Source: a virus
IMG/VR virus record: IMGVR_UViG_3300009184_000029
Location: 1 to 64,000 of that record
Strand: one strand, 5' to 3'
Length of the DNA: 64,000 nucleotides
The position numbers were made by a program, and so were the translations under genes. The notes beneath the pieces are model-generated. The model had not been told where the DNA came from, did no database searches, and saw only the letters and a program-made list of their open reading frames with translations. This document shows positions 1 to 7,828 of the stretch, in pieces; the stretch's first letter is position 1; each line of letters opens with the position of its first letter.

Positions 1-1
1 C

Positions 2-277
2 CTAATTAGAAATGGTTTAAAGTATAACGACTCTGAAACAAAGTTTGTTGAGATATATTCTGAAGATAATTTAATTTTCATACAAGATAATGGTAGAGGA
101 ATTACCCAAGATGACTTTAATTATTTATGTAAACCTTATACAAGAAAGGAAGGGCAGAAAGAAGCTGGCACTGGTTTGGGATTAAATATTTGTGTGGCAA
201 TTTTGGAAGAACACGGGTTTCAAATTACTTGTGAGAAAAATGAGATTGGTACTAAAATGAAAATAAAAATAAAATAA
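2..277 (+). CDS. Histidine kinase C-terminal ATPase domain (partial)
   Basis: Open at the left edge. The visible 91 residues form the ATP-binding half of a GHKL sensor kinase: an N-box-like LIRNGLKYND, a G1 box DNGRGI and a G2 box GTGLGL, ending in a short basic tail. The family autophosphorylates a histidine and passes phosphate to a receiver domain; a receiver-like protein starts 10 bp downstream, so the two look like a two-component pair. The sensor part lies outside the window. The domain call is firm; the partner is inferred from adjacency. Confidence 0.85.
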   Translation, partial: LIRNGLKYNDSETKFVEIYSEDNLIFIQDNGRGITQDDFNYLCKPYTRKEGQKEAGTGLGLNICVAILEEHGFQITCEKNEIGTKMKIKIK

Positions 278-286
278 AGAAAAAAC

Positions 287-718
287 ATGATTGATTCAAT
301 TTTGTTAGTGGATGATGAGGATTTGTTCCACTTGGTTTTTGAGGACAGTTGTTCCTTGTTAGACATTACATTGTCATTAAAGAGTTTGAATAGCTCTGAT
401 GAGGCGGCTAAATTATTTGCTGACTGGCAAAAAAATTCAGATGGAAAACCTGAGTGTGTGTTTGTTGATTTAAATATTATAGGTTCATCATTTGATGGTA
501 TTGAACTTATCCGTAAGGTTAATTTTGAATATGGTAATCACGTAGTGATTGGTATTATATCTTCAAGTAACGAACCTGAAGAACAGGCTAAGGCAATTCA
601 AGCTGGTGCTCAGTTTTGGATTATTAAATCAGATGACATTGAACCAAGATTAGAAGAGTTTAGAAAAGATTACGAAGGATATAAAAACAGAACCGCACCA
701 TTCAAAGTTTATAAATGA
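287..718 (+). CDS. Stand-alone response-regulator receiver protein
   Basis: This 143-residue CheY-like single domain has no output domain. The receiver signature residues are visible: acidic pocket D9-D10, phospho-acceptor D61 (FVDLNI), a hydroxyl position in the ISSSN stretch (91-95) and the conserved lysine K114 (WIIKSD). It follows the histidine kinase end by 10 bp and its stop overlaps the next start (ATGA). Likely the phosphate acceptor of the upstream kinase, acting by protein-protein contact. A kinase plus receiver pair is unusual in a phage. Confidence 0.8.
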   Translation: MIDSILLVDDEDLFHLVFEDSCSLLDITLSLKSLNSSDEAAKLFADWQKNSDGKPECVFVDLNIIGSSFDGIELIRKVNFEYGNHVVIGIISSSNEPEEQAKAIQAGAQFWIIKSDDIEPRLEEFRKDYEGYKNRTAPFKVYK

Positions 719-1401
719 TTGTTTTAGATAAAGATACAAAGAAAATATTGATGGAAACCTTGAAGACCAAGAACATTGGTCTTGAAGGTAACATTACTAA
801 ATTAATAGATGCTCAAGACGACGAAGAGTTTAAAGAGTATCTTAAAACTTGTATTGAAAAAGATATATCGTCAAGACGGAAACGTTTAGAGATAACTAAA
901 CAAGTTCAGGTTCAGAACAAAGATTTAACCACACTCAACGAGGAGAACCAAAGAATGATGGAAGAACTCCAAGAAACATTAAAAAATGTTGAGGAGTCAA
1001 AACTAACAGTTGAAGTTCAAAACAGAGAACTAAATGAATGGAAACAGGAGAATTTAAGATTAACTGAAGAACTTCAACAAGAGATGGTTAAATCAGAACA
1101 AGCCAGAGTTGCTGCGGAAAACGCAAAGAATGAAGCTGAAAATAATTTAGATTTAATTCAAAAGAAAACTCAATTTGAGTTGATTAACAATATTGTTAGA
1201 GTTGCTCTTTATGTAATCATTGGTGTTGGAACTATAACTACTGGAATATATGTTTATTCTATGACAATAGGGATGGATACAGACATCATCGGCTCCACTT
1301 GGAGTAATATGTTTGGTATCCTGTTAACAAACAGTTTTAGTATCGTGGGAACAATACTTGGGGTGAAGTATGGTGCGAGTCCTAACAAAGATGATAAATA
1401 A
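715..1401 (+). CDS. Coiled-coil protein with two C-terminal membrane segments
   Basis: 228 residues. A long charged heptad-type region (about 65-155, rich in E, Q, K, N and L) is followed by two hydrophobic spans (about 162-182 and 198-218) and a short polar tail. The start overlaps the receiver gene by 4 bp, suggesting cotranslation. The topology suggests a cytoplasmic coiled-coil stalk anchored in the inner membrane, possibly an input or output partner of the two-component pair. No family recognised. Confidence 0.7.
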   Translation: MIVLDKDTKKILMETLKTKNIGLEGNITKLIDAQDDEEFKEYLKTCIEKDISSRRKRLEITKQVQVQNKDLTTLNEENQRMMEELQETLKNVEESKLTVEVQNRELNEWKQENLRLTEELQQEMVKSEQARVAAENAKNEAENNLDLIQKKTQFELINNIVRVALYVIIGVGTITTGIYVYSMTIGMDTDIIGSTWSNMFGILLTNSFSIVGTILGVKYGASPNKDDK

Positions 1402-1419
1402 AAAATAAAAATTAAAAAA

Positions 1420-1944
1420 ATGAGTAGATTAAAAAGAATGTTATTCGGAGAAACCCCTTATGTGAAGGTGGAAGATAAAAATCGTTTCTATTACATGCTC
1501 CAACAGATGCAAACAAATAGATGGAAGATTACAGGAATTGTATTGTTCTTGTTCTTCTTTATCATATTTGGTATCAACATGGCGGTAATGTTTAATATTG
1601 ATATTGCGGAAAACTGGAAGGAGATGTTATTAATCCTTTTGGGAGCATTCGTTGGTAATTTGAACAAAGTAGTTGATTATTGGTTTAACTCTGAAGACAG
1701 AGATAAGATGTTAATTCAAAAAGTTGATGAAGAAGACGGAAGTAGTTTATCTAATGTAAGTGAGTTCCCAACAACTCCAAGACCACCACAACCACCAATC
1801 GTTGTAGTTACACAAGTTAAAGAAGAAACTCCTGAAGTTGTAGAAGAAACCACAACTTATACTGAACCTGAAGTATATGAGGAGCCAATCGTTGAGGAAT
1901 ACCCAACAGAGGAACCGACACAAGAAGGTGAAGAAAATATATAA
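1420..1944 (+). CDS. Two-span membrane protein with acidic Pro/Glu tail
   Basis: 174 residues with two hydrophobic spans (about 36-58 and 68-88) and then a low-complexity tail (about 115-174) rich in P, E, V and T. It lies 18 bp after the coiled-coil membrane protein and ends at a terminator, closing the two-component group. The tail is probably disordered. Function unknown. Confidence 0.65.
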   Translation: MSRLKRMLFGETPYVKVEDKNRFYYMLQQMQTNRWKITGIVLFLFFFIIFGINMAVMFNIDIAENWKEMLLILLGAFVGNLNKVVDYWFNSEDRDKMLIQKVDEEDGSSLSNVSEFPTTPRPPQPPIVVVTQVKEETPEVVEETTTYTEPEVYEEPIVEEYPTEEPTQEGEENI

Positions 1945-1960
1945 CAAATAAGGATTGTTG

Positions 1961-1990
1961 AAAACCCCACTTGAAAAGGTGGGGTTTTTT
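1961..1990 (+). terminator. Rho-independent terminator
   Basis: A CCCCAC/GTGGGG stem with a GAAA-type loop and a run of T directly after the first operon. Confidence 0.8.
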
Positions 1991-2005
1991 ATTTATATTA
2001 GCGTT

Positions 2006-2407
2006 ATGGAAAATAATAAAGACAGAAAATATTTGGGATATTTGATATGGTTAGTATTCGTACTGCTTACGACTCATATAATTTTTAAGATAAGAAATGA
2101 TATCCAAGAAAGAAACCAACAACTTGAAAAACAAAAGAATGAATTAAAAATTCAAAAAAATGTAGATGATACAGTTGTTTGTGATACAATGATTAGTCAA
2201 CAAACTGAATCTAAACCTTGGCCAATTAGAGTCCAAAGTGTTGAAAAATCAGATGAAAAGAACACACCTAAATGGCAAGTCATTGCTGAGAATGGTATAA
2301 TGTATTATACCAATAAAAAACCAAAGGTTGGTGATATTGCTTTCTATCTAAACGATAATGATGAGATAACTGACAAGTATGGAAATGGAGTGGAAAGAAC
2401 AAGATAA
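2006..2407 (+). CDS. Small single-span membrane protein
   Basis: 133 residues. I prefer the ATG at 2006 because the upstream in-frame ATG lies within the terminator hairpin and a TATTTATATTA-like element sits just before 2006. A hydrophobic segment (about residues 8-28) is followed by a charged coiled-coil stretch and a C-terminal part of about 60 residues rich in K, W and Y. No family recognised. Confidence 0.6.
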   Translation: MENNKDRKYLGYLIWLVFVLLTTHIIFKIRNDIQERNQQLEKQKNELKIQKNVDDTVVCDTMISQQTESKPWPIRVQSVEKSDEKNTPKWQVIAENGIMYYTNKKPKVGDIAFYLNDNDEITDKYGNGVERTR

Positions 2408-2594
2408 GAATGATTTCATTGCTTTATATAAGAATTACATTCTTCGTGTAGAACAAATGGGTCCGCAGAAATGGTGGTGGGCTGTTTATAAAGATAACGA
2501 AGATTTATGTTATGATAACCCATTTACAAGAAATGCTGAATATGGAAAAAAACTCGCTGAAGAGTGCGTCAGAGAAGACGAAACAAATGGTTAG
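2379..2594 (+). CDS. Hypothetical protein, Trp-rich
   Basis: About 70 residues, overlapping the previous gene by 29 bp; an alternative start is ATG 2385. It has a WWW cluster and acidic C terminus. Overlap at both ends supports membership in the operon. Function unknown. Confidence 0.5.
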   Translation: MEMEWKEQDKNDFIALYKNYILRVEQMGPQKWWWAVYKDNEDLCYDNPFTRNAEYGKKLAEECVREDETNG

Positions 2595-2718
2595 ATTCCC
2601 AAATGAAAGTATTCCATTTGAAATTGAATTAGATATGAATGAGTTTCATCTTGAGAAAGATTTTGGAGATGAACTATTTGGGTATTGGAGAGGTGTATAC
2701 ATATCAATAAAAAAATGA
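2587..2718 (+). CDS. Small hypothetical protein (43 aa)
   Basis: The start at 2587 is chosen because it overlaps the previous stop (ATGGTTAG), like its neighbours. The reading frame is open further upstream, but that part is a shadow of the previous gene. Ends GVYISIKK. No family recognised. Confidence 0.4.
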   Translation: MVRFPNESIPFEIELDMNEFHLEKDFGDELFGYWRGVYISIKK

Positions 2719-2942
2719 AGAAATATATCCACGTAAACCAACACAAGATAAGGTCCAACAAGAAGAATAACGAGTTAGAACCTGTTATAACCATTAAAGA
2801 AGGTAGAAAGAATACTTACTGTTCTGAAGTGGAAATCTTGGGACCTAGTCGTGTTGTGTATGGTGGTAATGAAAAGACATTACTATCTTGTGGTGCTCGT
2901 GTGATAATTGAAACTGAATCTGAAATAAACATAATACGATGA
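2715..2942 (+). CDS. Hypothetical basic protein (75 aa)
   Basis: The ATG at 2715 overlaps the preceding TGA. The N terminus is basic (MKKYIHVNQHKIRSNKK) and the rest beta-rich. Part of the chain of overlapping small genes; function unknown. Confidence 0.5.
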   Translation: MKKYIHVNQHKIRSNKKNNELEPVITIKEGRKNTYCSEVEILGPSRVVYGGNEKTLLSCGARVIIETESEINIIR

Positions 2943-3034
2943 ATAGAAAAACTAATGAAACTGATTTGACAGGTTTGGTAATAATGATTATTATTTTTAC
3001 AATTACACTTTTTGTAACTTTATTCTCAGTTTAA
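2939..3034 (+). CDS. Single-span mini membrane protein (31 aa)
   Basis: Translation from the ATG overlapping the previous stop gives a polar start followed by one hydrophobic helix (residues about 12-31). Its stop lies 1 bp before the next start. The tight ATGA coupling and clear membrane helix support a real small gene. Confidence 0.5.
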   Translation: MNRKTNETDLTGLVIMIIIFTITLFVTLFSV

Positions 3035-3035
3035 T

Positions 3036-3533
3036 ATGGCAACACTTGAATCACAATATTGGAACTTTTTAGAAAAGAATCCATCATCTACTCTTACATT
3101 TGAGGAGTGGAAACAAAAATGGGCTGATGATATGGGACCCATATTTGAGAAATTAAATAATCCACCAATTGAATGGAACCTATATCAGAGATATGCTGAT
3201 AGTTTCATAGGTCACGAAGACATCCCAAGTTTTGAATGGTTTAAACACGAACTGGAACACAACGAAGAGTTCAGGGGGAAGTATGGGGATGTTGATTCTG
3301 TATATTGTCCTGTATGTTCGGGATGTGGTGAAGATGGTTGTTGTAATGCAACAATGTGTAAAATGAGTCCTGATGGGAGTTATTGTGAATCTTACTTAAA
3401 AGATTTGAAGGTTTCCTACAAAATGGACGAGTGGTTTATGTTGAACTTGTACGAATCATTGACCGAAGAACAACGGAAACAATACGATGAAGCTTACGAA
3501 CAAATATTAGATGAGGTATATGGAAAAAATTGA
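3036..3533 (+). CDS. Cys-rich hypothetical protein
   Basis: 165 residues. The centre carries a cysteine cluster (CPVCSGCGEDGCCNATMC, about residues 91-108) that could bind zinc or form a small knuckle; the flanks are acidic and aromatic. Starts 1 bp after the mini membrane protein. No family recognised. Confidence 0.6.
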   Translation: MATLESQYWNFLEKNPSSTLTFEEWKQKWADDMGPIFEKLNNPPIEWNLYQRYADSFIGHEDIPSFEWFKHELEHNEEFRGKYGDVDSVYCPVCSGCGEDGCCNATMCKMSPDGSYCESYLKDLKVSYKMDEWFMLNLYESLTEEQRKQYDEAYEQILDEVYGKN

Positions 3534-3762
3534 TAAACTACACGAAGAACTTGAGAACTTTGAAATGGTTCGTTATAGAATGGAGGCTGAAGGTTTCCAT
3601 TATTGTTTCAAAAACTATTCATCATTCAAAGAAGTTGAGGATGAAAAGTTCCACGAATTGAGAAGAAAGTATTTGGAGATATCTAACGAGCTTGAGGAGT
3701 ATGTCCATTCAAAGATTAACACATTACGAGATGAAATTGATGGATTGGAAGACATCATTTAA
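3520..3762 (+). CDS. Helical coiled-coil protein (80 aa)
   Basis: The start is placed at ATG 3520, overlapping the previous stop by 14 bp. Almost entirely helical and charged with heptad-like leucines at both ends. Function unknown. Confidence 0.5.
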   Translation: MEKIDKLHEELENFEMVRYRMEAEGFHYCFKNYSSFKEVEDEKFHELRRKYLEISNELEEYVHSKINTLRDEIDGLEDII

Positions 3763-3871
3763 AATAGCTATACTACACCCATTCCAAATTGTGTGGAGTT
3801 TCTTTGACAACGACGCTCACCGTATTGTAAGTAAAAGAGGACAAGAAATATTAAATAAGGAAAATGAATAA
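3740..3871 (+). CDS. Small hypothetical protein (43 aa)
   Basis: Reads from ATG 3740 to a TAA that overlaps the thyA start by 8 bp, bridging what would otherwise be a 100-bp gap in a run with no gaps. It has a hydrophobic centre and charged C terminus. Confidence 0.4.
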   Translation: MDWKTSFKIAILHPFQIVWSFFDNDAHRIVSKRGQEILNKENE

Positions 3872-4970
3872 ATTAGACCAACAATACCAAACATTACTCC
3901 AAACCATTTTAGATTTTGGGGTGGAGAAGAAAGACCGAACTGGTACAGGAACCAAATCAATTTTTGGTTATACCATTCGTCATAATATGAAAGATGGTTT
4001 TCCACTCCTCACAACCAAGAAGATGGCTTGGAAAACTATGGTAACTGAATTACTATGGTTTTTAAGAGGTGACACCAACATCAAATACCTTGTTGATAAC
4101 AATTGTCATATTTGGGATGGTGACGCTTATAAGAGGTATTCGGTTATTGCTGGAGTATCAACCCAAGTTGAGACATTAACACAAGAAGAATTCATCAACA
4201 AAATCAAAACAGATGATGAGTTTGCTAAGAAGTGGGGTGAATTAGGTCCAATTTATGGTAAGCAATGGAGAAGGTGGCATACAGGTTGGGATGTAGTTGA
4301 AGATAAGAGTAAAGAGGCTGGCGTAAGAAGGATTGAGTATGGGATAGACCAAATCGCAAACCTAATCAACGACCTTAAAACAAATCCAGACTCAAGACGA
4401 TTAATGGTTAATGCTTGGAATGTAGGTGAGATAGACCAAATGGTTCTTCCACCTTGTCATTATGGATTTCAAGTTTATACAAGAGAGTTGAGTTTGGAGG
4501 AAAGATTATTATTGGCAGATAAAATTTGTAAAGAAATTAGACAAGATTTATATACATACTCTTTCAATAACCCAATATATACTGGCGGTATAGACCAAAG
4601 ACCAGATGATGTAGAAAGACATCATTTACTAAATGACTTAAACATTCCAACAAGAGCAATCTCTTTAATGTGGAATCAACGTTCAGTAGATACATTCTTG
4701 GGTTTACCATTCAACATTGCAAGTTATGGTTTGTTATTAACTATGATTGCAGATGAAATGAATATGGTACCTGATGAATTGATTGGTAACTTGGGTGACA
4801 CTCACATTTACCTAAATCATATTGAACAAGCAAAAGAACAGATTGGTAGAGAACCATTTCCACTTCCTAAAGTAATAGTTCAAGATGGAATATTCTGTAG
4901 TTCAGTCAGTGATGTTATTTTGGAAAACTACCAATCACAACCATCAATTAAGGCACCGTTAAGTAATTAA
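3864..4970 (+). CDS. thyA: Thymidylate synthase (ThyA), with insertions
   Basis: Makes dTMP from dUMP using methylene-tetrahydrofolate. Family motifs are in order: RTGTGT and phosphate-binding arginine at 25-30, LLWFLRGDTNI 63-73, IWDGDAY 83-89, GPIYGKQWRRW 128-138, PDSRRLMVNAWN 175-186, catalytic Cys198 in LPPCHYGFQVY, QRSVDTFLGLPFNIASY 272-288 and GDTHIYLNH 311-319. At 368 residues it is about 100 longer than the usual 264, because of extra segments near 94-125, 143-157 and 207-263. Phages carry thyA to feed their own DNA synthesis. Confidence 0.95.
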   Translation: MNKLDQQYQTLLQTILDFGVEKKDRTGTGTKSIFGYTIRHNMKDGFPLLTTKKMAWKTMVTELLWFLRGDTNIKYLVDNNCHIWDGDAYKRYSVIAGVSTQVETLTQEEFINKIKTDDEFAKKWGELGPIYGKQWRRWHTGWDVVEDKSKEAGVRRIEYGIDQIANLINDLKTNPDSRRLMVNAWNVGEIDQMVLPPCHYGFQVYTRELSLEERLLLADKICKEIRQDLYTYSFNNPIYTGGIDQRPDDVERHHLLNDLNIPTRAISLMWNQRSVDTFLGLPFNIASYGLLLTMIADEMNMVPDELIGNLGDTHIYLNHIEQAKEQIGREPFPLPKVIVQDGIFCSSVSDVILENYQSQPSIKAPLSN

Positions 4971-4972
4971 TT

Positions 4973-5167
4973 ATGGATAACTTTAAACACATATTAAATC
5001 GTATTAAAACCCAATTGGATGAAGTTAATTACGACAACGGAGATGTCTCAGATATTGGAAATGAAATAGGTATTGTCTTGGGTGAGTTTATAACAACTGA
5101 AAGTGAATTAAAAGATTTCATACACGGAATAAGACATGGAATGTCATTAACAAATGGAACACACTGA
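4973..5167 (+). CDS. Hypothetical protein (64 aa)
   Basis: Starts 3 bp after thyA and overlaps the next gene by 14 bp. Acidic and helical. No family recognised. Confidence 0.5.
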   Translation: MDNFKHILNRIKTQLDEVNYDNGDVSDIGNEIGIVLGEFITTESELKDFIHGIRHGMSLTNGTH

Positions 5168-5624
5168 TGATTTATGGTGTCAGCATTCTGATTTACCAAG
5201 CGTAATGTCTTACGATATGCCAAAAGAAAAAAAATACCCCGATAACGTTGTATGGAGTGAAGAACGTGGATACTACGCTCACCTACTACCATACGCAACA
5301 AATGTCGGAGCTCCTGTGATTATTCCTGATAATATATCAACTTGGAAGAACGAGAAGATACTAAAGACAAACCATTACTTCAATAAAAAGTATGAGGAAA
5401 TAAAGGAACAGTATAACAAATTAGTTGAAGAGTTTGAATGGAACCAAATGGTTTATTCTGCAAATTATAACTTTCAACCCATCATTGGTGAAAAATATTA
5501 CTTGTATCGTAGAAACAATGGTGAAACTTTCTTATCATTAATAAAACCAACAGAATGGAAACAAGAGTTCATCGGAGAATTTGAGTTAGATTCTGATAAT
5601 AAGTGGAAAAAATGTCAAAATTAA
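5154..5624 (+). CDS. Hypothetical protein (156 aa)
   Basis: Aromatic-rich, soluble-looking protein with charged helix in the middle (about residues 65-100) and WKK at the end. Overlaps both neighbours, consistent with translational coupling. Function unknown. Confidence 0.55.
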   Translation: MEHTDDLWCQHSDLPSVMSYDMPKEKKYPDNVVWSEERGYYAHLLPYATNVGAPVIIPDNISTWKNEKILKTNHYFNKKYEEIKEQYNKLVEEFEWNQMVYSANYNFQPIIGEKYYLYRRNNGETFLSLIKPTEWKQEFIGEFELDSDNKWKKCQN

Positions 5625-6244
5625 ACGAAAACATTGAATTATTTAAGTGTTATGTAAGAGCGTCACACTTTACAAAAAATGAAGAAGATAAGGACACTTA
5701 TCACAAAGCTTATGCATTTGCTCTTCAATCATTGGCTGGTAAGATATTAACATTTCACGTAATGACTGATTATGGAATGTTGAGGTCAAGAGTTCCTATA
5801 TCTGAAATTTTTATAGAAATACCTAAAAATGATATTCCATTTGATTTTAAACAATTATGGGATTGTTTTTCTGAAAATGTAAGTGTAATTACCTATGATT
5901 ATCTTTATGAAAAAAGATGCCAGGTTGTTTTAAAAGACGGGTCAAAAGTATGGGCGACTTATCTAATGACTGTTGATTGGTATAGAAATCCATATTCTGA
6001 TGAACCTTCTGATTATAAATGTGGGCACATACTAATTGCTGATGATGGTTATTTACTTTGTCAACCTAACAACAGAATATATTGGAAGGATTCTAACTGG
6101 GTAACTAAACCATTTCCAATGGAACCATCAACTTTAAAGGTTGATACACATATTGAATCAGTTGAAGCTCAATCTGATAAATGGGTGTCTGAAGATTCAA
6201 ATAACTATTATTACGAAATAAAAAACATAGAGAATGGAAAATAA
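5612..6244 (+). CDS. Hypothetical protein (about 210 aa)
   Basis: The ATG at 5612 overlaps the previous stop; an in-frame ATG at 5603 is an alternative. Mixed alpha/beta composition with many aromatics and no membrane segment. Ends 10 bp inside the next gene. No family recognised. Confidence 0.55.
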   Translation: MSKLNENIELFKCYVRASHFTKNEEDKDTYHKAYAFALQSLAGKILTFHVMTDYGMLRSRVPISEIFIEIPKNDIPFDFKQLWDCFSENVSVITYDYLYEKRCQVVLKDGSKVWATYLMTVDWYRNPYSDEPSDYKCGHILIADDGYLLCQPNNRIYWKDSNWVTKPFPMEPSTLKVDTHIESVEAQSDKWVSEDSNNYYYEIKNIENGK

Positions 6245-6437
6245 TAATTGGGAAGTAAAATGGGTGACAAACGAAATTGCCCGAGGTCTTGATTACTGGT
6301 CAAGACAAGAGAACGAGAGTATGTCGTTGTATAAAGTTGAGGTTGGAGGTAAAACAATTTCAATGGACGAAACTATGACAATCACTCCAATCACTTTAAA
6401 TGATAAAAGAATAAAAATTACTGTTACAGAGGAATGA
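6234..6437 (+). CDS. Hypothetical protein (67 aa)
   Basis: Small soluble protein overlapping both neighbours; its stop overlaps the rfbA start by 4 bp. Beta-rich C terminus. Function unknown. Confidence 0.5.
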   Translation: MENNNWEVKWVTNEIARGLDYWSRQENESMSLYKVEVGGKTISMDETMTITPITLNDKRIKITVTEE

Positions 6438-7303
6438 AAGGGATTGTACTAGCAGGGGGTTCAGGAACGAGATTACATCCGCTTACATTATCGGTAACCA
6501 AACAATTGTTACCTGTGTATGATAAGCCGATGATTTACTATCCGTTGGCGACATTGATGTCTATGGGTATAAATGATATTCTTATCATATCTACACCACA
6601 AGATGAACCATTGTTCCAAAATCTATTGGGTGATGGAAGTCAGTGGGGAATTAATTTAAATTATGAAATTCAGGAGAAACCAAATGGACTTGCTGAGGCG
6701 TTTATTATCGGTGAGAAGTTCATTGGTAATGATTCTGTTTGTTTAGTTCTTGGAGATAATATCTTCTATGGTATTGATACTGATAAGGTTAAGGAACAGA
6801 TTGAGAATTTGAAAGGTGGATTGGTGTTCGGTTATCAGGTTAATGACCCTGAAAGATATGGTGTGTTGTCTTTTGATAAGAAAGGTAATGTCATAGGTAT
6901 TCAAGAGAAACCCAAGAAACCAAAGTCAAACTATGCGGTACCTGGTTTATATTTCTTTGATAATTCTGTAATTAAAGTTGCATATAATGTTAAACCATCT
7001 GATAGAGGGGAACTTGAAATCACTGATGTAATTCAATATTATATGGATAACAGTTCACTTAAAGTTCATAAGTTACCACGAGGTGTTGCTTGGCTTGATA
7101 CAGGGACATTCGAGTCATTAAATCAGGCGGGACAATATGTTGAGACCATTCAGGAGAGACAAGGTCTAATGGTAGGATGTATTGAAGAAATTGCTTATCA
7201 AAACGAGTGGATTAACTCTGAAAAATTGGAGTTGATTTCTGAAAAATATAAAAAGAATTCTTACGGAAAATATTTGAAAAAGATAATATCTAATATTGAA
7301 TAA
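6434..7303 (+). CDS. rfbA: Glucose-1-phosphate thymidylyltransferase (RfbA)
   Basis: First step of dTDP-rhamnose synthesis: glucose-1-phosphate plus dTTP gives dTDP-glucose. 289 residues, normal length. Visible motifs: nucleotide-binding MKGIVLAGGSGTRL at the start, PVYDKPMIYYPLATLM, LGDNIFYG, EKP followed by NYAVPGLYFFDN, RGELEITDV and WLDTGTFESL. An rfbC-like epimerase gene lies 40 kb away (47086-47586); rfbB and rfbD are not in the window. May serve glycan modification of virion or host surface. Confidence 0.95.
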   Translation: MKGIVLAGGSGTRLHPLTLSVTKQLLPVYDKPMIYYPLATLMSMGINDILIISTPQDEPLFQNLLGDGSQWGINLNYEIQEKPNGLAEAFIIGEKFIGNDSVCLVLGDNIFYGIDTDKVKEQIENLKGGLVFGYQVNDPERYGVLSFDKKGNVIGIQEKPKKPKSNYAVPGLYFFDNSVIKVAYNVKPSDRGELEITDVIQYYMDNSSLKVHKLPRGVAWLDTGTFESLNQAGQYVETIQERQGLMVGCIEEIAYQNEWINSEKLELISEKYKKNSYGKYLKKIISNIE

Positions 7304-7329
7304 ACTAAGGATGTTACTATATTTTATCT

Positions 7330-7644
7330 ATGAAAATTTTTGGTTTTGATATCGGTAATCACGAAGTAAATTCTTACTTAAAGTCAGTATGGACTGACGA
7401 GACAATGCAATCTAACAGCTACAGACACTTGGGGTTTTTTACCTCACGTCATTTGAGTAGTATCTTCCGTAGTAAAAAGGAAGATGGTAAAAAAATGAGG
7501 TCCACCACATATAGTTTTGGTGTTGATTTAATTTGGGTTAGATATTGGATTGCGTTTAACATTGCTTCGGAGTACGTATACCAATCCACACCAAAAAGAA
7601 AGAATAAAGGTAAAACAAAAGATTTTGATTTTTATAATGATTAA
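7330..7644 (+). CDS. Hypothetical protein (104 aa)
   Basis: N terminus MKIFGFDIG, aromatic-rich middle, Lys-rich C terminus. Preceded by TATATTTTATC just before the start, an AT-rich promoter-like stretch. No family recognised. Confidence 0.5.
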   Translation: MKIFGFDIGNHEVNSYLKSVWTDETMQSNSYRHLGFFTSRHLSSIFRSKKEDGKKMRSTTYSFGVDLIWVRYWIAFNIASEYVYQSTPKRKNKGKTKDFDFYND

Positions 7645-7646
7645 TT

Positions 7647-7820
7647 ATGAATAATGAAGAATTGGTGGAAGAACTATTATGGGCTTCTCATAAAAAGGGT
7701 ATTGGTAATGAAGTTTTAGATAAGGCGAAAGAGATTCAAACCTCAATAAGAATACCTTGGGTTGATTGTGTACAAAGGGCATACATGGAATTGGATGTGG
7801 ATAACTATGAAATGGATTGA
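7647..7820 (+). CDS. Small helical protein (57 aa)
   Basis: Translates from ATG 7647 to TGA 7820 as an acidic, helical, amphipathic protein. It fits exactly between its neighbours with 2 bp and 8 bp gaps. Confidence 0.5.
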   Translation: MNNEELVEELLWASHKKGIGNEVLDKAKEIQTSIRIPWVDCVQRAYMELDVDNYEMD

Positions 7821-7828
7821 TTAAAAAT

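Noticed and set aside
1747-1947. Reverse-strand open frame rich in F, C and W opposite the acidic-tail membrane gene
   Set aside because: Composition is the mirror of the Pro/Glu-rich tail on the plus strand; no start signal or neighbours fit.
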